64,000 nt of DNA from Gammaproteobacteria bacterium. GTDB lineage: Bacteria > Pseudomonadota > Gammaproteobacteria > VBWC01. Positions 40,757 to 51,537 of this stretch are shown here, one piece after another (the stretch's first letter is position 1; every line of letters begins with the position of its first letter). Where the stretch lies: NCBI GenBank assembly GCA_006218035.1, contig VBWC01000002.1, positions 1 through 64,000 of the forward strand, given 5' to 3'. Below the pieces are notes generated by a model, which made no database searches, was not told the DNA's origin, and saw nothing but the letters and a program-made list of their open reading frames with translations. Position numbers and translations under genes: made by a program.

Positions 40757-42094
40757 TTACCGCCGCTCAAACAAGGCCATCGATTCCACGTGCGACGTAT
40801 GCGGAAACATGTCCATGACGCCGGCGCTGATCAACCGGTAACCCTGATTCGCTACCAGCTCGCCGGCATCGCGCGCCAGCGTCGCGGTGTCACACGACAC
40901 ATAGACGATACGCGAGGGGCTGATCGCTGACATACCTGACACGACCTCCCAGGCCCCCGAGCGCGGCGGATCGAGCAGCACCTTGTCGGGCGACAGCCCC
41001 TGAAAGCGTTTCATGACGCCGTCGACCGCCAGGTTCTCCGTCAGGAAGCCTGCGTTGGTAATTTCGTTCTCGCGGGCATTGTCGCGCGCTTTCTGCACCA
41101 GACGCGCGTCGCCCTCGACGCCGGTTACCCGCCCGGTGGTCCGCGCCAACGGCAACGAAAAATTTCCTATGCCGCAAAACAGATCGAGCACATGCTCATG
41201 AGCCCCGGGCGCAAGCAGTTCGACCGCTCGCGCAATCATACGGTGATTGATGTCGGCATTGACCTGCGTGAAATCGCTCGGCTCGAAGCGCATCGCCAAC
41301 CCGTACTCCTCCAGCCGGTAGACCAGCGACGAATCCTCCGGCCATAGTGGTTTGATGGTGTCAACGCCGCCGGATTGCAGGTAGATATGAAACTGATGTT
41401 GCTTGCCGAACTCGACGAGTTTGGCGGTGTCCGCCGCGTCAAGTGCGACCAGGTGGCGCACCACGATCGCCGCGGCGTTGTCGGCCACGGCCACTTCCAG
41501 TTGCGCGACTTGATCGTAAGCCTTGAGGGACGCAACCAGTTCCCGCAACTCAACGATACGCTCGCCGATACGCGGATCGAGCACCGGGCACCGCTCGATC
41601 TCGGTAATGAAGGAATTGCGCTTTTCCCGGAAACCAACAAGCAGCGCGTTTTTTTTACGGACGAAGCGCACGCCGAGTCGCGCCTTGCGCCGATAGCCCC
41701 AGGCAGGCCCGGTTATCGGCGCCAGCACTTGATCGGGAATTACGTGACCGATGCGGTCGAGGTTATCGAGCAAGGTCTGCTGTTTGTGCGCGACCTGTCC
41801 CTGGCTACTCAGGTGCTGCAGACTGCAACCGCCACACCGCTCAAAATATTCGCACCCGGGCACAACGCGATCCACGGAGGCGCGGACGATCTCCACTACC
41901 CGTCCTTCATCGTAACGCCGACTGCGCGCACGATACTCAACCAACACCTGCTCACCGGGCAGCGCACCATCGATGAACAGTGTCTTGCCATCGACCTGAG
42001 CGACGCCCCGGCCGTCATGGGCAAGCGACCGCACCTCGGTAACAACCGGTTCCGGCAGGGGTCGTTTGCGGCTGCGCGCGGCGGTCACCGGCAT
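40757..42094 (-). CDS. rlmD: 23S rRNA (uracil-1939-C5)-methyltransferase
   Basis: TRAM domain, Fe-S Cys cluster CEYFERCGGCSLQH, SAM motif VLDLFCGIGNFSLPLA, catalytic DPPRSGAWEV, YVSCDTATLARD. Confidence 0.94.
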   Translation of the reverse strand: MPVTAARSRKRPLPEPVVTEVRSLAHDGRGVAQVDGKTLFIDGALPGEQVLVEYRARSRRYDEGRVVEIVRASVDRVVPGCEYFERCGGCSLQHLSSQGQVAHKQQTLLDNLDRIGHVIPDQVLAPITGPAWGYRRKARLGVRFVRKKNALLVGFREKRNSFITEIERCPVLDPRIGERIVELRELVASLKAYDQVAQLEVAVADNAAAIVVRHLVALDAADTAKLVEFGKQHQFHIYLQSGGVDTIKPLWPEDSSLVYRLEEYGLAMRFEPSDFTQVNADINHRMIARAVELLAPGAHEHVLDLFCGIGNFSLPLARTTGRVTGVEGDARLVQKARDNARENEITNAGFLTENLAVDGVMKRFQGLSPDKVLLDPPRSGAWEVVSGMSAISPSRIVYVSCDTATLARDAGELVANQGYRLISAGVMDMFPHTSHVESMALFERR

Positions 42095-42105
42095 CCGGAG
42101 GTGAT

Positions 42106-42891
42106 CTAGCCCAGTCTGCCGTGATCCCATGCCCGTAAAAACTCCGTAAAATGGGGTTGAGCCAACTTTTCCAGTTCTTCCCGAACCACGCCACATTCCT
42201 TTTGATACTGATCGGCTGTCAACTGATCACGGATCAATTGATAGCGAAGGTAGATCAGGTAGGTATTCAATACGTCGACTTCGCAATAACTGCGTATGTC
42301 GTTAATCTTTCCTTGCTGATAGCTGTCCCAGACATGCGCGCCGCCAATACCGATCTTGCCGGGAAACCCCAGCAAGATAGCGATTTCGTTCAGTGGCGCA
42401 CTGGCCCGCCCCTGATAGCCAGCCAGCACGTCCATTAAATCGGTGTGACGCGCATGATACCGATTGAGGTAGTTGTTCCAGCGGAAATCCTTATCGTCAT
42501 CGCCGGTATCCCAGTAGCGCCGCCCGGCCACGCCATGCAACAGCGCGCGATAGTGCATGACCGGCAGGTCGAAAGACGCGCCGTTCCATGACACCAGCGT
42601 TGGCAAAAACCGGTCGATACCATCGAAAAAGCGTTGTATCAGCTCCCGCTCGTCGGACTCGGGCTCGCCCAGCGACCAGACCTTGAACGCGTCGCGCGAC
42701 CGTAACACCGCCGAGATGGCCACGATACGATGCAAATGGGGTTTAAGAAACTCGGACTCACCGGTTTCCTGACGCCGCCGGTGGTACATGACGTTGGCGA
42801 CATCGGCGTCGCTGAGCCCGTCGAGATCGTACAGGCGACGGCCTGTCGCCACGTCCGGCACGGTTTCAATATCAAACACCAGAACATTCAT
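42106..42891 (-). CDS. PolB-like 3'-5' exonuclease
   Basis: MNVLVFDIETVPDVATGRRLYDLDGLSDADVANVMYHRRRQETGESEFLKPHLHRIVAISAVLR...LVSWNGASFDLPVMHYRALLHG...YCEVDVLNTYLIYLR: DnaQ-like ExoI/II/III motifs. Confidence 0.88.
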   Translation of the reverse strand: MNVLVFDIETVPDVATGRRLYDLDGLSDADVANVMYHRRRQETGESEFLKPHLHRIVAISAVLRSRDAFKVWSLGEPESDERELIQRFFDGIDRFLPTLVSWNGASFDLPVMHYRALLHGVAGRRYWDTGDDDKDFRWNNYLNRYHARHTDLMDVLAGYQGRASAPLNEIAILLGFPGKIGIGGAHVWDSYQQGKINDIRSYCEVDVLNTYLIYLRYQLIRDQLTADQYQKECGVVREELEKLAQPHFTEFLRAWDHGRLG

Positions 42892-42945
42892 ACCCTGCAC
42901 CGTAACGTTTGACACGAACCCGGCGTCGAGATGCCGGGCCCGACG

Positions 42946-43872
42946 CTATGCCGGAAAAACACCGGTGGACAGATAGCGATCGCCGCGATCGCAGACTATC
43001 GTGACGATGACCGCGTGCTCGACCTCGCGTGACAGGCGCAGTGCAGCACTGATCGCGCCGCCCGATGAGATGCCGGCGAATATACCCTCTTTTGCAGCGA
43101 GCGCCCGCGTCGTCTCCACTGCCTCGTCCTCACTGACGTCGATGATCCGGTCGACATGCGACGCGTCATATATACGCGGCAGATAGGCCTTCGGCCAACG
43201 GCGGATACCGGGGATGCAGGCCCCCTCGATCGGTTGCACACCGACAATCTGAATCGCGGAATTTTTCTCTTTCAGATAGCGGGACACCCCCATGATCGTT
43301 CCGGTGGTGCCCATCGAACTGACGAAGTGGGTGATCTTGCCGCGGGTGTCGCGCCATATCTCGGGTCCGGTGCTCTCGTAGTGCGCCCGCGGATTGTCCT
43401 GATTCGAGAACTGGTCCAGCACCTTGCCCTTGCCCTCCGCCGCCATCGCCCTGGCAAGGTCGATCGCGGCCTCCATGCTGCCTTCTTTCGGCGTCAGGAT
43501 TATTTCGGCGCCGAATGCCTTCATCACCGCGCGCCGCTCGATGCTCATATGTTCCGGCATCACGAGAATCATCCGGTAACCCTTTACCGCCGCAGCCATA
43601 GCCAGCGCGATGCCGGTATTCCCGCTGGTCGGCTCAATCAAGGTATCGCCGGGGGTAATGTCACCGCGTGCCTCGGCGTGCCGGATCATGCTGAGCGCCG
43701 GTCGGTCCTTGACCGAGCCGGCCGGGTTATTGCCTTCCAGCTTCGCCATGATGATGTTAGACGTCTGACCGGGCAGGCGCTGCAACCTGACCAGCGGCGT
43801 ATTACCGACAAAGCTTTCCAGCGTCGGAAACTCGCCGCTCAACGATATTGTGTTCTGGGAGTTCAATCGCAC
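42946..43872 (-). CDS. cysM: Cysteine synthase B
   Basis: 308 aa; TPLVRLQRLPGQTSNIIMAKLEGNNPAGSVKDRPALSMI, EPTSGNTGIALAMAAAVKGYRMILVMPEHMS. Confidence 0.95.
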   Translation of the reverse strand: MRLNSQNTISLSGEFPTLESFVGNTPLVRLQRLPGQTSNIIMAKLEGNNPAGSVKDRPALSMIRHAEARGDITPGDTLIEPTSGNTGIALAMAAAVKGYRMILVMPEHMSIERRAVMKAFGAEIILTPKEGSMEAAIDLARAMAAEGKGKVLDQFSNQDNPRAHYESTGPEIWRDTRGKITHFVSSMGTTGTIMGVSRYLKEKNSAIQIVGVQPIEGACIPGIRRWPKAYLPRIYDASHVDRIIDVSEDEAVETTRALAAKEGIFAGISSGGAISAALRLSREVEHAVIVTIVCDRGDRYLSTGVFPA

Positions 43873-44013
43873 GGCTTTCTGGTACTGTTCACGTTAATGG
43901 CGCCTGACCGCCGCAACGACGATCAAAACGGCATTCTACCGCAGCGGATGCGGCTTTAATACCTGACCATGCCGCGATTTCCCGCCGTCGATGCGCGACT
44001 TGCGGCGGCGATA

Positions 44014-44943
44014 TCAACCAGAGGCTCGAGACTTGTCCGGTGCGGGCACCGCTGCCGCGGTGTCTGTGATAGGGAGCAAGCTGCCGAGATAACGACGAAA
44101 CCCGTCCTTTAACACCGGATGCTGCAGCGCATACTCGACGGTAGCCTTGAGATAACCCAGTTTGTCGCCGCAGTCGTAACGCTTGCCGTGGAACCGGTAG
44201 GCATAGACCTTTTCTTCCGCTAACAAACGCGCGATGGCATCGGTCAGCTGGATCTCGCCACCGGCTCCGCGCCTGGTGTGTTCCAGCATCTGAAATATCC
44301 TTGGCGTCAGGATATAACGCCCCACCACACCAAGATCGGACGGGGCATCGCTCGGCCGTGGTTTCTCAACGATACTATCCATCTCATAAAGACGCTCGCT
44401 GATCTCGCGTGCTTTCACAATGCCATATTTATCGGTCTCGTCCGGCGACACTTGTTCGACGCCTAGCACACTGCATCCGCGCTGATCGTAAATCTCGACC
44501 ATTTGCCGCAGGCAACTGCGGCCGCCGCCGTCGATCAGATCGTCGGCAAGGATCACCGCGAACGGATCCTCCCCGACCACATCGCGGGCACACCCGACCG
44601 CGTGTCCAAGACCGAGCGCCTCCGGCTGTCGCACGTAAACACACGAAACACCTTTTGGCACGACGCCGCGCAGGATTTCGAGCAGATCGTACTTGCCGCG
44701 CTTTTCCAGCTCCGCTTCCATTTCGTAGTTCTTGTCGAAATGATCCTCGATAGCACGCTTGCTGCTGCTGGTGACAAAAATCAGCTCGGTAATACCCGCG
44801 GCAATCGCTTCCTCGGCGGCGTACTGAATCAACGGCTTGTCCACGATCGGCAACATTTCCTTCGGATTGGCCTTGGTTGCCGGCAGAAACCGCGTACCCA
44901 TACCGGCTACCGGAAAAACCGCTTTCTTGAGTTTCCGTGTCAT
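44014..44943 (-). CDS. galU: UTP-glucose-1-phosphate uridylyltransferase
   Basis: 309 aa; KAVFPVAGMGTRFLPATKANPKEMLPIVDKPLIQYAAEEAIAAGI, LADDLIDG. Confidence 0.95.
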   Translation of the reverse strand: MTRKLKKAVFPVAGMGTRFLPATKANPKEMLPIVDKPLIQYAAEEAIAAGITELIFVTSSSKRAIEDHFDKNYEMEAELEKRGKYDLLEILRGVVPKGVSCVYVRQPEALGLGHAVGCARDVVGEDPFAVILADDLIDGGGRSCLRQMVEIYDQRGCSVLGVEQVSPDETDKYGIVKAREISERLYEMDSIVEKPRPSDAPSDLGVVGRYILTPRIFQMLEHTRRGAGGEIQLTDAIARLLAEEKVYAYRFHGKRYDCGDKLGYLKATVEYALQHPVLKDGFRRYLGSLLPITDTAAAVPAPDKSRASG

Positions 44944-46820
44944 GCCTGCACCATCCCCTGCGGCCTTTGCAGCGGGATTACATTATCCGCTTCCCGCATC
45001 CCGGTCTGACCCATTTCTGGCACCATCTCCTTTAACAGCGTTCTTACCGCTTCCTCGTTGAATACACGGCACGCCTTCTCCACCTTGGCGAGCGCTTCGT
45101 TCAGCAATTTCCAGTCCGTCTCCCGCGAATGTGCAAGAAGAATTTTTTCGTGCGACGTCGCCGAAAAACTTTCCTGCGCATAGAAAAGCTCCTCATATAA
45201 TTTCTCGCCGGGGCGTAGCCCGGTATAGACAATAGCAATGTCCTCCCCGGGAACCTTGCCCGACAGGCGGATCATCTGCTCTGCGAGATAGCGGATCTTG
45301 ACGGACTCACCCATGTTCAACACGAAGATTTCGCCGCCCTTGCCCATGACGCTCGCCTGCAGAATCAGCTGCGACGCTTCGGCTATCGTCATAAAGTAGC
45401 GTGTTACTTCCGGATGCGTAACCGTTACCGGGCCACCGGCTTCGATTTGTTTCTGAAACAGCGGGACGACACTGCCCGTCGAACCCAGCACGTTACCGAA
45501 ACGGACAGTGATAAATCGCGTTTCCGAACGCCTGCTCAAGGTCTGACAAAAGATTTCCGCAACCCGCTTGGTGGCGCCCATTACGTTCGCCGGATTAACC
45601 GCCTTGTCGGTTGACACCATGACAAACGTGCTGCAACCAAACTTGTCCGCAGCGAGCGCGAGCACCCTGGTACCGAGAATATTATTACGTACCGCCTCCC
45701 GCGCCTGTTCCTCGAGCATCGGAACATGCTTGTAAGCGGCCGCGTGGAAAACCATTGACGGGCCGAACTCGCGGAAAATGCGCTCTACGGTCGCAGGATC
45801 GCATATATCGCCCAGCCGCGCGTGCAACGTCATGCCACGGTACCGCCCCCTGAGTTCGGCTTCAATTGCATAAAGGGCATATTCGCTCTGTTCCAGTACG
45901 ATCAGCGCCTGCGGCGCAAGTTTCGCGATCTGCCGGCACAACTCCGACCCGATCGAGCCGCCACCACCGCTTACGAGCACAATCTTGCCCGCTAGACCAC
46001 GACTGATCCGGTTCCAGTCCAGCGTCACCGGCTCCCTGCCCAGAAGATCCTCAATCGCGACCTCGCGCAGCGCCTTGACCACCGGACCTCCGGATACCAA
46101 GTCCTGAAGCTTGGGCAGGGTACGAAAAGGAATACCAGTTTTTTCGCATAACTCTACTACGCGCTGCATCTGGGCATTTGTCGCCGACGGCAGCGCAATA
46201 ACAATAATATCGATTCCTAAATTTTCCCGGACTTTGGATAGTTGATCGATTGCGGCAAGAACAGGGATACCATGGACTTTAGCGCCATGCAGTTTCTTAT
46301 CATCGTCCAGGAATCCGACCACGTCGCATTCGGCATCCCGGCGCATTTCCCGTGCAAGCATCTCGCCGGCCCTGCCGGCTCCGAGAATCAATACCCGGTC
46401 GCAACCTGTGACCCTGCTCAAATTAAGACCGTGATCCTGCCATACCCTGTAAATGAGGCGCGGAGCACCCAGCAGGAAAATAAGATATATCGGATACAAC
46501 ACCAGGCTTGCACGTGGAACGCCTTCAAGCCTGTTGAAGAGAAACAACGCCAAACTAACGGCCAATGCCCCGATCGCCGCTGCGCGTATGATATTCCATA
46601 AATCCGGTATGCTCGCGAACCGCCAAACTCCTCTGTACAAGCGCGTCCACCATAGGATCAACCCTTGGATCGTCGCGACCAACAACAGCATCGGGCCAAT
46701 ACCATCCCAGGCGGACAGGATAGAAAAATTGTGGCGAGACAAGAGGGCCAGCAGAAACGCCAACCCGACCATAATCAAATCATGTGAAATAATTGCGAAT
46801 CGGCGATTAAATACGATCAT
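44940..46820 (-). CDS. Membrane nucleotide-sugar 4,6-dehydratase (FlaA1/CapD/WbpM family)
   Basis: Four N-terminal TM segments, then VLILGAGRAGEMLARE and VLVSGGGGSIGSELCRQIAKLAPQALIVLEQSEYALY; HAAAYKHVPMLE; C-terminal LRPGEKLYEELFY. Confidence 0.93.
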   Translation of the reverse strand: MIVFNRRFAIISHDLIMVGLAFLLALLSRHNFSILSAWDGIGPMLLLVATIQGLILWWTRLYRGVWRFASIPDLWNIIRAAAIGALAVSLALFLFNRLEGVPRASLVLYPIYLIFLLGAPRLIYRVWQDHGLNLSRVTGCDRVLILGAGRAGEMLAREMRRDAECDVVGFLDDDKKLHGAKVHGIPVLAAIDQLSKVRENLGIDIIVIALPSATNAQMQRVVELCEKTGIPFRTLPKLQDLVSGGPVVKALREVAIEDLLGREPVTLDWNRISRGLAGKIVLVSGGGGSIGSELCRQIAKLAPQALIVLEQSEYALYAIEAELRGRYRGMTLHARLGDICDPATVERIFREFGPSMVFHAAAYKHVPMLEEQAREAVRNNILGTRVLALAADKFGCSTFVMVSTDKAVNPANVMGATKRVAEIFCQTLSRRSETRFITVRFGNVLGSTGSVVPLFQKQIEAGGPVTVTHPEVTRYFMTIAEASQLILQASVMGKGGEIFVLNMGESVKIRYLAEQMIRLSGKVPGEDIAIVYTGLRPGEKLYEELFYAQESFSATSHEKILLAHSRETDWKLLNEALAKVEKACRVFNEEAVRTLLKEMVPEMGQTGMREADNVIPLQRPQGMVQA

Positions 46821-47066
46821 TGTTGTTATTCCGTCAACCGATTTTCTACTAATAGCAGTCTCTTCGCAGCGGTTCTTGCTCCCTCGCGGACCGATGTCCA
46901 ACGCAATAAATCCCGCCTCTGGACTAATCGCGCCCCAGGGTGCCTAAGTGAAGAATGATACTCCGTTTGTACAGGGGTACGCTACTTTTACTTAGAAAAC
47001 CGTGGCTTCCATGCTTTCTACAGGCGTTCTGCTGAAAGATCTCCTGCGCCACAGCTATTCCGACAT

Positions 47067-48185
47067 TCAGTCGCAAGGCGGGGTTTTCCTGTTCCGCCTG
47101 GTTTCTTTGATCTTGTTAACTCCGCTGCCGACCACGCCTCTTGTGTCGTATCCAGGCATCTTGCCGATCATTGTAATAATTACCGCATATGCAAGCCCCC
47201 ATGTGAGCAATAGCAGCCATTGATTTAGATAATTTTCATTCAATATCGCAATCGCGGACACGCCGCATAACGTCATTATGAGATACTCCCACAACACCGT
47301 TTTTCGATGCCCCCACCCGGCCTGAACCAGGCGCTGATAATAGTGCGACTTATGCGCCTCCCATATTCTTTCACCTCGCCACAATCGTTTTAATAGCGTT
47401 ATTGTCGCGTCGACTATAAAGGGGGAAAACACCAGTACTGCTATCCAGATGGGAAATATGCCGTCTCTGTGCGCCCAGAGGGAAAACGATGCGACAACAA
47501 AACCCATTGTCGACGCCCCGACATCACCCATAAATATCTTAGCGGGCGGAAAATTGAATAACAGAAAGCCAAGTACCGACCCGGCAACAATCAGATTGAG
47601 AGTCGCAAATTGTAACGCGCCGCCTTGCCATCCCAGCAATGCATAGGTACCAAATCCGATAACTGCCATTCCACCCGAAAACCCATCCATTCCATCCATA
47701 AAATTATAGAGATTGACCATCCATATCACATACAAAACCGTAAATCCCACGCTAACGAGAAACGGCCACTGCCAATACCACCCGGGCAGCTCGATGGATA
47801 TTATCCTGAATCCCTCTACTATCAATAATGCAGCCGCACAACCATGCACCACGAAACGCACCATGACACTAAGCGTAAATCGATCATCCAAAAAAGAAAC
47901 TAGCGCGATAATCGCCGCGCCGAGAGCGATCGATATCATGTGTGCCTCTTCCTCGAACAAGTAAACTGAAATTGGAACTACCACGATAATTGCCATACAA
48001 ATGGCTATCCCGCCAATTCGCGAAACGGGGAACGCATGTAGGGAACGCGCGTTCGGGACGTCCAATATTTGGTATCTAAAGCCTGGGAGGGAGAAAATAC
48101 GCGTTAACAACATCGATATCGTAAACGCGAGCAAGGCCAATGCTCCGGGTGCTACATAAATTTTATACTCTTCTAACATCACCAC
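47067..48185 (-). CDS. Undecaprenyl-phosphate sugar-1-phosphate transferase (WecA/WbpL/MraY family)
   Basis: 372 aa polytopic; RSLHAFPVSRIGGIAI, NLYNFMDGMDGFSGGMAVIGF, AKIFMGDVGASTMGFVVA, HKSHYYQRLVQAGWGHRKT. Confidence 0.92.
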   Translation of the reverse strand: MVMLEEYKIYVAPGALALLAFTISMLLTRIFSLPGFRYQILDVPNARSLHAFPVSRIGGIAICMAIIVVVPISVYLFEEEAHMISIALGAAIIALVSFLDDRFTLSVMVRFVVHGCAAALLIVEGFRIISIELPGWYWQWPFLVSVGFTVLYVIWMVNLYNFMDGMDGFSGGMAVIGFGTYALLGWQGGALQFATLNLIVAGSVLGFLLFNFPPAKIFMGDVGASTMGFVVASFSLWAHRDGIFPIWIAVLVFSPFIVDATITLLKRLWRGERIWEAHKSHYYQRLVQAGWGHRKTVLWEYLIMTLCGVSAIAILNENYLNQWLLLLTWGLAYAVIITMIGKMPGYDTRGVVGSGVNKIKETRRNRKTPPCD

Positions 48186-48250
48186 ATTGAACCCGCCTCT
48201 TGCGTCCGTCTGAGCCCATTATTATTATCCAAATAAATCTCTTTAACGGA

Positions 48251-49216
48251 TTACCGCTGCGAGCGGCGTTCCTGATAAGACCGAGCCATTATTTTTACTC
48301 CGTCAACGAGATTACGAGGAGGCGTCCAGCCCAACAAGCGTCGGGCCTTGCTGGAATCGACCTGCAAGGAGTCCGCAAGGCGGCGTATTAGGTCACCTTT
48401 CCCGAACAAACCCGCCGCGATTGTTAACAAACGGGGCGGAACCGGGAAAAGTCTTGCCTTGCGATCCAGCGCATCTGCGATCACTCTAATCAGCTCCGGC
48501 GTTGATATATCCTCTCCATCCGACGCAAGGAAAACCTCTCCGTTGGCATTTGGATTCCCGATGCACGCGCCAATCAGATCAGAGAGATTTTCTACCCCCA
48601 ACAGACTGCGTCGATTGTCGATCATCCCTAACGGCAACGGGACACCACTTTCGATCAAACGAATCAGCGTTAACAGATTACCCTTTACAAATGGTCCGTA
48701 CACCAATGGCGGCCTGATAATAACGACTTCCAGACCCGTTCTTTTACTTGCCTCTATCAGCTCCTGCTCGGCCTCCCATTTCGATATCGCATAAGGATCA
48801 ACCGGATCTACGCTATCTATTTCCGTAAAGGGACTTTTGTCAGTTCGCTCGCCATTAACCTTTATCGTGCTGATGTATATGAAACGTCGAACTTCGCCCT
48901 TTACAGCTTGATCCACCAATCGGCTGGTAGCCAATACGTTGCTTTTTCGATATTCGACCAGCGGATCTACCACGGTATCATTCATTACATGGACCCGCGC
49001 CGCCAAATGCACTATTGTGTCAATACCTTTAACTGCATTTGACCAATCCGCGTCCTCCATCGCACCAACTTCAAGATATTCCACTCGCTCATGGGCATGC
49101 ATTGACGGCATGGTTTTCCTTATGCCGCCGCGGACACCATGCCCCCTATTTGCGAGATAGGGACAAAGCACGTTTCCTACAAAACCGTTTGCCCCGGTCA
49201 CCAGCACTTGAGCCAT
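48251..49216 (-). CDS. NAD-dependent nucleotide-sugar epimerase/4-reductase (SDR)
   Basis: MAQVLVTGANGFVGNVLCPYLANRGHGVRG...HLAARVHVMNDTVVDPLVEYRKSNV...RRFIYISTIKVNGE...DPYAISKWEAEQEL (YxxxK). Confidence 0.88.
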   Translation of the reverse strand: MAQVLVTGANGFVGNVLCPYLANRGHGVRGGIRKTMPSMHAHERVEYLEVGAMEDADWSNAVKGIDTIVHLAARVHVMNDTVVDPLVEYRKSNVLATSRLVDQAVKGEVRRFIYISTIKVNGERTDKSPFTEIDSVDPVDPYAISKWEAEQELIEASKRTGLEVVIIRPPLVYGPFVKGNLLTLIRLIESGVPLPLGMIDNRRSLLGVENLSDLIGACIGNPNANGEVFLASDGEDISTPELIRVIADALDRKARLFPVPPRLLTIAAGLFGKGDLIRRLADSLQVDSSKARRLLGWTPPRNLVDGVKIMARSYQERRSQR

Positions 49217-49268
49217 ATCATAATCCCGCTCAATCCTCACTAAACGATTCTCGTCAACTGCGGAGTCC

Positions 49269-50402
49269 TTACCCGGGCCGACCCCAAACCCTTCTATTAA
49301 CGTAATCCGTATAGCTCATTATCGCGCACAGTACTTTTTCCGATACGTTAGATACATCATAATCGCGGACTACTTTGGTTGACCTCTCACTCCCGCGACG
49401 CCGGTTTTCCAATACCTTCAACGCCTGCAGCACCCTTTCCAGAGACAGGCCAGTCATCATCACCGCCCCTTCCTCCATTCCTTCCGGTCGTTCATGCGCC
49501 TGTCTAATATTAAGCGCGGGAAAATCGAGAATCGACGATTCCTCGGTGATAGTTCCGCTATCTGAAAGCACCGCAAACGCGTTCTTTTGCAGATTTATAT
49601 AATCTGTAAATGCGAGTGGCTTCAGCAATTCTACTGAGGGGCTGAATGCGGCCTTTATATGCTTAAGTCGCTTATCGGTGCGAGGATGCGTGGAGACGAT
49701 AATTCGCTTTTTGTACAGCTCCGATAACGAATTTAACAGCGCTACCATGCTATTCAGATTTGCATCGGAGTCGACATTCTCCTCCCTGTGGAAGCTCACA
49801 ACAAAATATTCGCCGCGCGCGAGCTTATGCCGGGACATGACGGTCGATTTTTCAATCGCATGCTCATAATGTTTGAGCACCTCGCACATGGGGCTACCGG
49901 TCTTTATTATCCGGTCCGGCGGTATTCCCTCCCTTAACAAATATTCCCTTGCGATGTCGCTATAAGGCAAATTGATATCGCTTATATGATCGACAATTTT
50001 TCTATTTGACTCCTCCGGCACTCGCTGATCGAAACATCGATTACCCGCTTCCATGTGAAATATCGGAATCTTTCTCTTCTTTGCCGCAATTGCCGCCAAA
50101 CAACTGTTTGTATCGCCGAGGACAAGAAAAGCATCGGGTTGTTCTTTCTCCAGAACCAAATCGACCGAGCTGATTATTTTACCGATTGTTTCAGCGACTC
50201 TGCCGGCTACCGCCTCCAGATAATAATCCGGCTTCTCGATATCAAGGTCCTGAAAAAATATTTCATTTAATTCGTAATCGTAATTCTGACCTGTGTGAAC
50301 CAGAATATGATTCGTATTGCGGTCAAGACAGGCGATTACTCTCGATAGCCTGATCAGCTCCGGACGCGTGCCCACGACGGTAACTATTTTCAGATTTTTC
50401 AT
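49269..50402 (-). CDS. UDP-HexNAc 2-epimerase (WbjD/FnlC/CapG-like)
   Basis: [64 protein letters not shown]...[42 protein letters not shown]; third gene of a capEFG-type order. Confidence 0.9.
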   Translation of the reverse strand: MKNLKIVTVVGTRPELIRLSRVIACLDRNTNHILVHTGQNYDYELNEIFFQDLDIEKPDYYLEAVAGRVAETIGKIISSVDLVLEKEQPDAFLVLGDTNSCLAAIAAKKRKIPIFHMEAGNRCFDQRVPEESNRKIVDHISDINLPYSDIAREYLLREGIPPDRIIKTGSPMCEVLKHYEHAIEKSTVMSRHKLARGEYFVVSFHREENVDSDANLNSMVALLNSLSELYKKRIIVSTHPRTDKRLKHIKAAFSPSVELLKPLAFTDYINLQKNAFAVLSDSGTITEESSILDFPALNIRQAHERPEGMEEGAVMMTGLSLERVLQALKVLENRRRGSERSTKVVRDYDVSNVSEKVLCAIMSYTDYVNRRVWGRPG

Positions 50403-50409
50403 TTCTTCC

Positions 50410-51519
50410 TTATACCAGCTCGGCGATGGTATCCGGGCTCGCTGGATCAAATATCTCGTTCGACCAGAAAAGCGTTATCATTTCAGTTTTCCCGACATTA
50501 CATATACTATGCGTGTGCAAGGTAGGCATATCGATGAATTGTGGATGCGCTCCGTCTACCGCGAATTCGTGTACCTTGTCATCGAACAGTCGTCTTATCC
50601 GTATCAGCCCGGTACCGCCCAGAACAAGAAATCGTTCCACCTTCCTGTAGTGGTAGTGATTACCTCTGGTAATACCCGGTTTGGTAATAGATATAAAACA
50701 CTGCCCGCCACTGCCTGCCTTGACAGCCTCAAACAATCCACCGCGATCATCGTTAAACTGCCGCAGTTTCACCGGGTAAAAGTCAGGAAACAGATACGAC
50801 CGGTAGGTGTTGAAAAAAAACAGGTCTATTTTATTACTAACATCAGGCAGCAACTGACTTCTGTACAATTCATCGAACTCTTGTAATTTCTTTAATAGGC
50901 TGCTTACTTTTATACGCAACCCGGTTATGCGGATATCCTCATTTTTTCTGTCGAAGAGCAGCCCGGTTATCACGTCCGCCACCTGTTGCGCGTGCACCAG
51001 CTCCAGCTCGCCGTCGTGCAATATCTCTGGCGCCTGTCCGACCGCCAACTGATAGCAAAATGTCGATACGACCGAGTTATAAAAGGGTTTCCCGCCTTCG
51101 CCGAATACGTGCGGCAATATTAAACCGGTATAACTGGTCCGATTGTCGTCCGCCCATTGTCGAAGTCTCCTGCCGCATTCCCGCTTCGAACGACCATATG
51201 CCGTATCGCGGTCGACATGCGTCGATGACGAGAAAATGATATAGGGCCGCTTATCCGAACGTTCGCACGCGGAAATCAATTTCTCCACAAGCTCGTTGTT
51301 TACTGATTCGACCTCGCCATCGTCACCGCGGTTCATTCCCGCCAGATGAACAACGACATCCGAATCCGCCACAAAGGCATCCAGCTTTGGCTCGCTGGCG
51401 AACGTCTCTCGATTTGCACCAGCCACGGTAACTTGCGGCCGCGCATGCAAAACAGCATGCAACTGCGAGCCTATCATCCCGTCTATGCCGGTAATACCAA
51501 CTTTCAGTCTATCTTTCAC
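50410..51519 (-). CDS. Bifunctional SDR reductase plus cupin (WbjC/FnlB/CapF-like)
   Basis: N-terminal [27 protein letters not shown]-terminal cupin [45 protein letters not shown]. Confidence 0.9.
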   Translation of the reverse strand: MKDRLKVGITGIDGMIGSQLHAVLHARPQVTVAGANRETFASEPKLDAFVADSDVVVHLAGMNRGDDGEVESVNNELVEKLISACERSDKRPYIIFSSSTHVDRDTAYGRSKRECGRRLRQWADDNRTSYTGLILPHVFGEGGKPFYNSVVSTFCYQLAVGQAPEILHDGELELVHAQQVADVITGLLFDRKNEDIRITGLRIKVSSLLKKLQEFDELYRSQLLPDVSNKIDLFFFNTYRSYLFPDFYPVKLRQFNDDRGGLFEAVKAGSGGQCFISITKPGITRGNHYHYRKVERFLVLGGTGLIRIRRLFDDKVHEFAVDGAHPQFIDMPTLHTHSICNVGKTEMITLFWSNEIFDPASPDTIAELV

Positions 51520-51537
51520 GGGTCGTGTCGAGTGACA

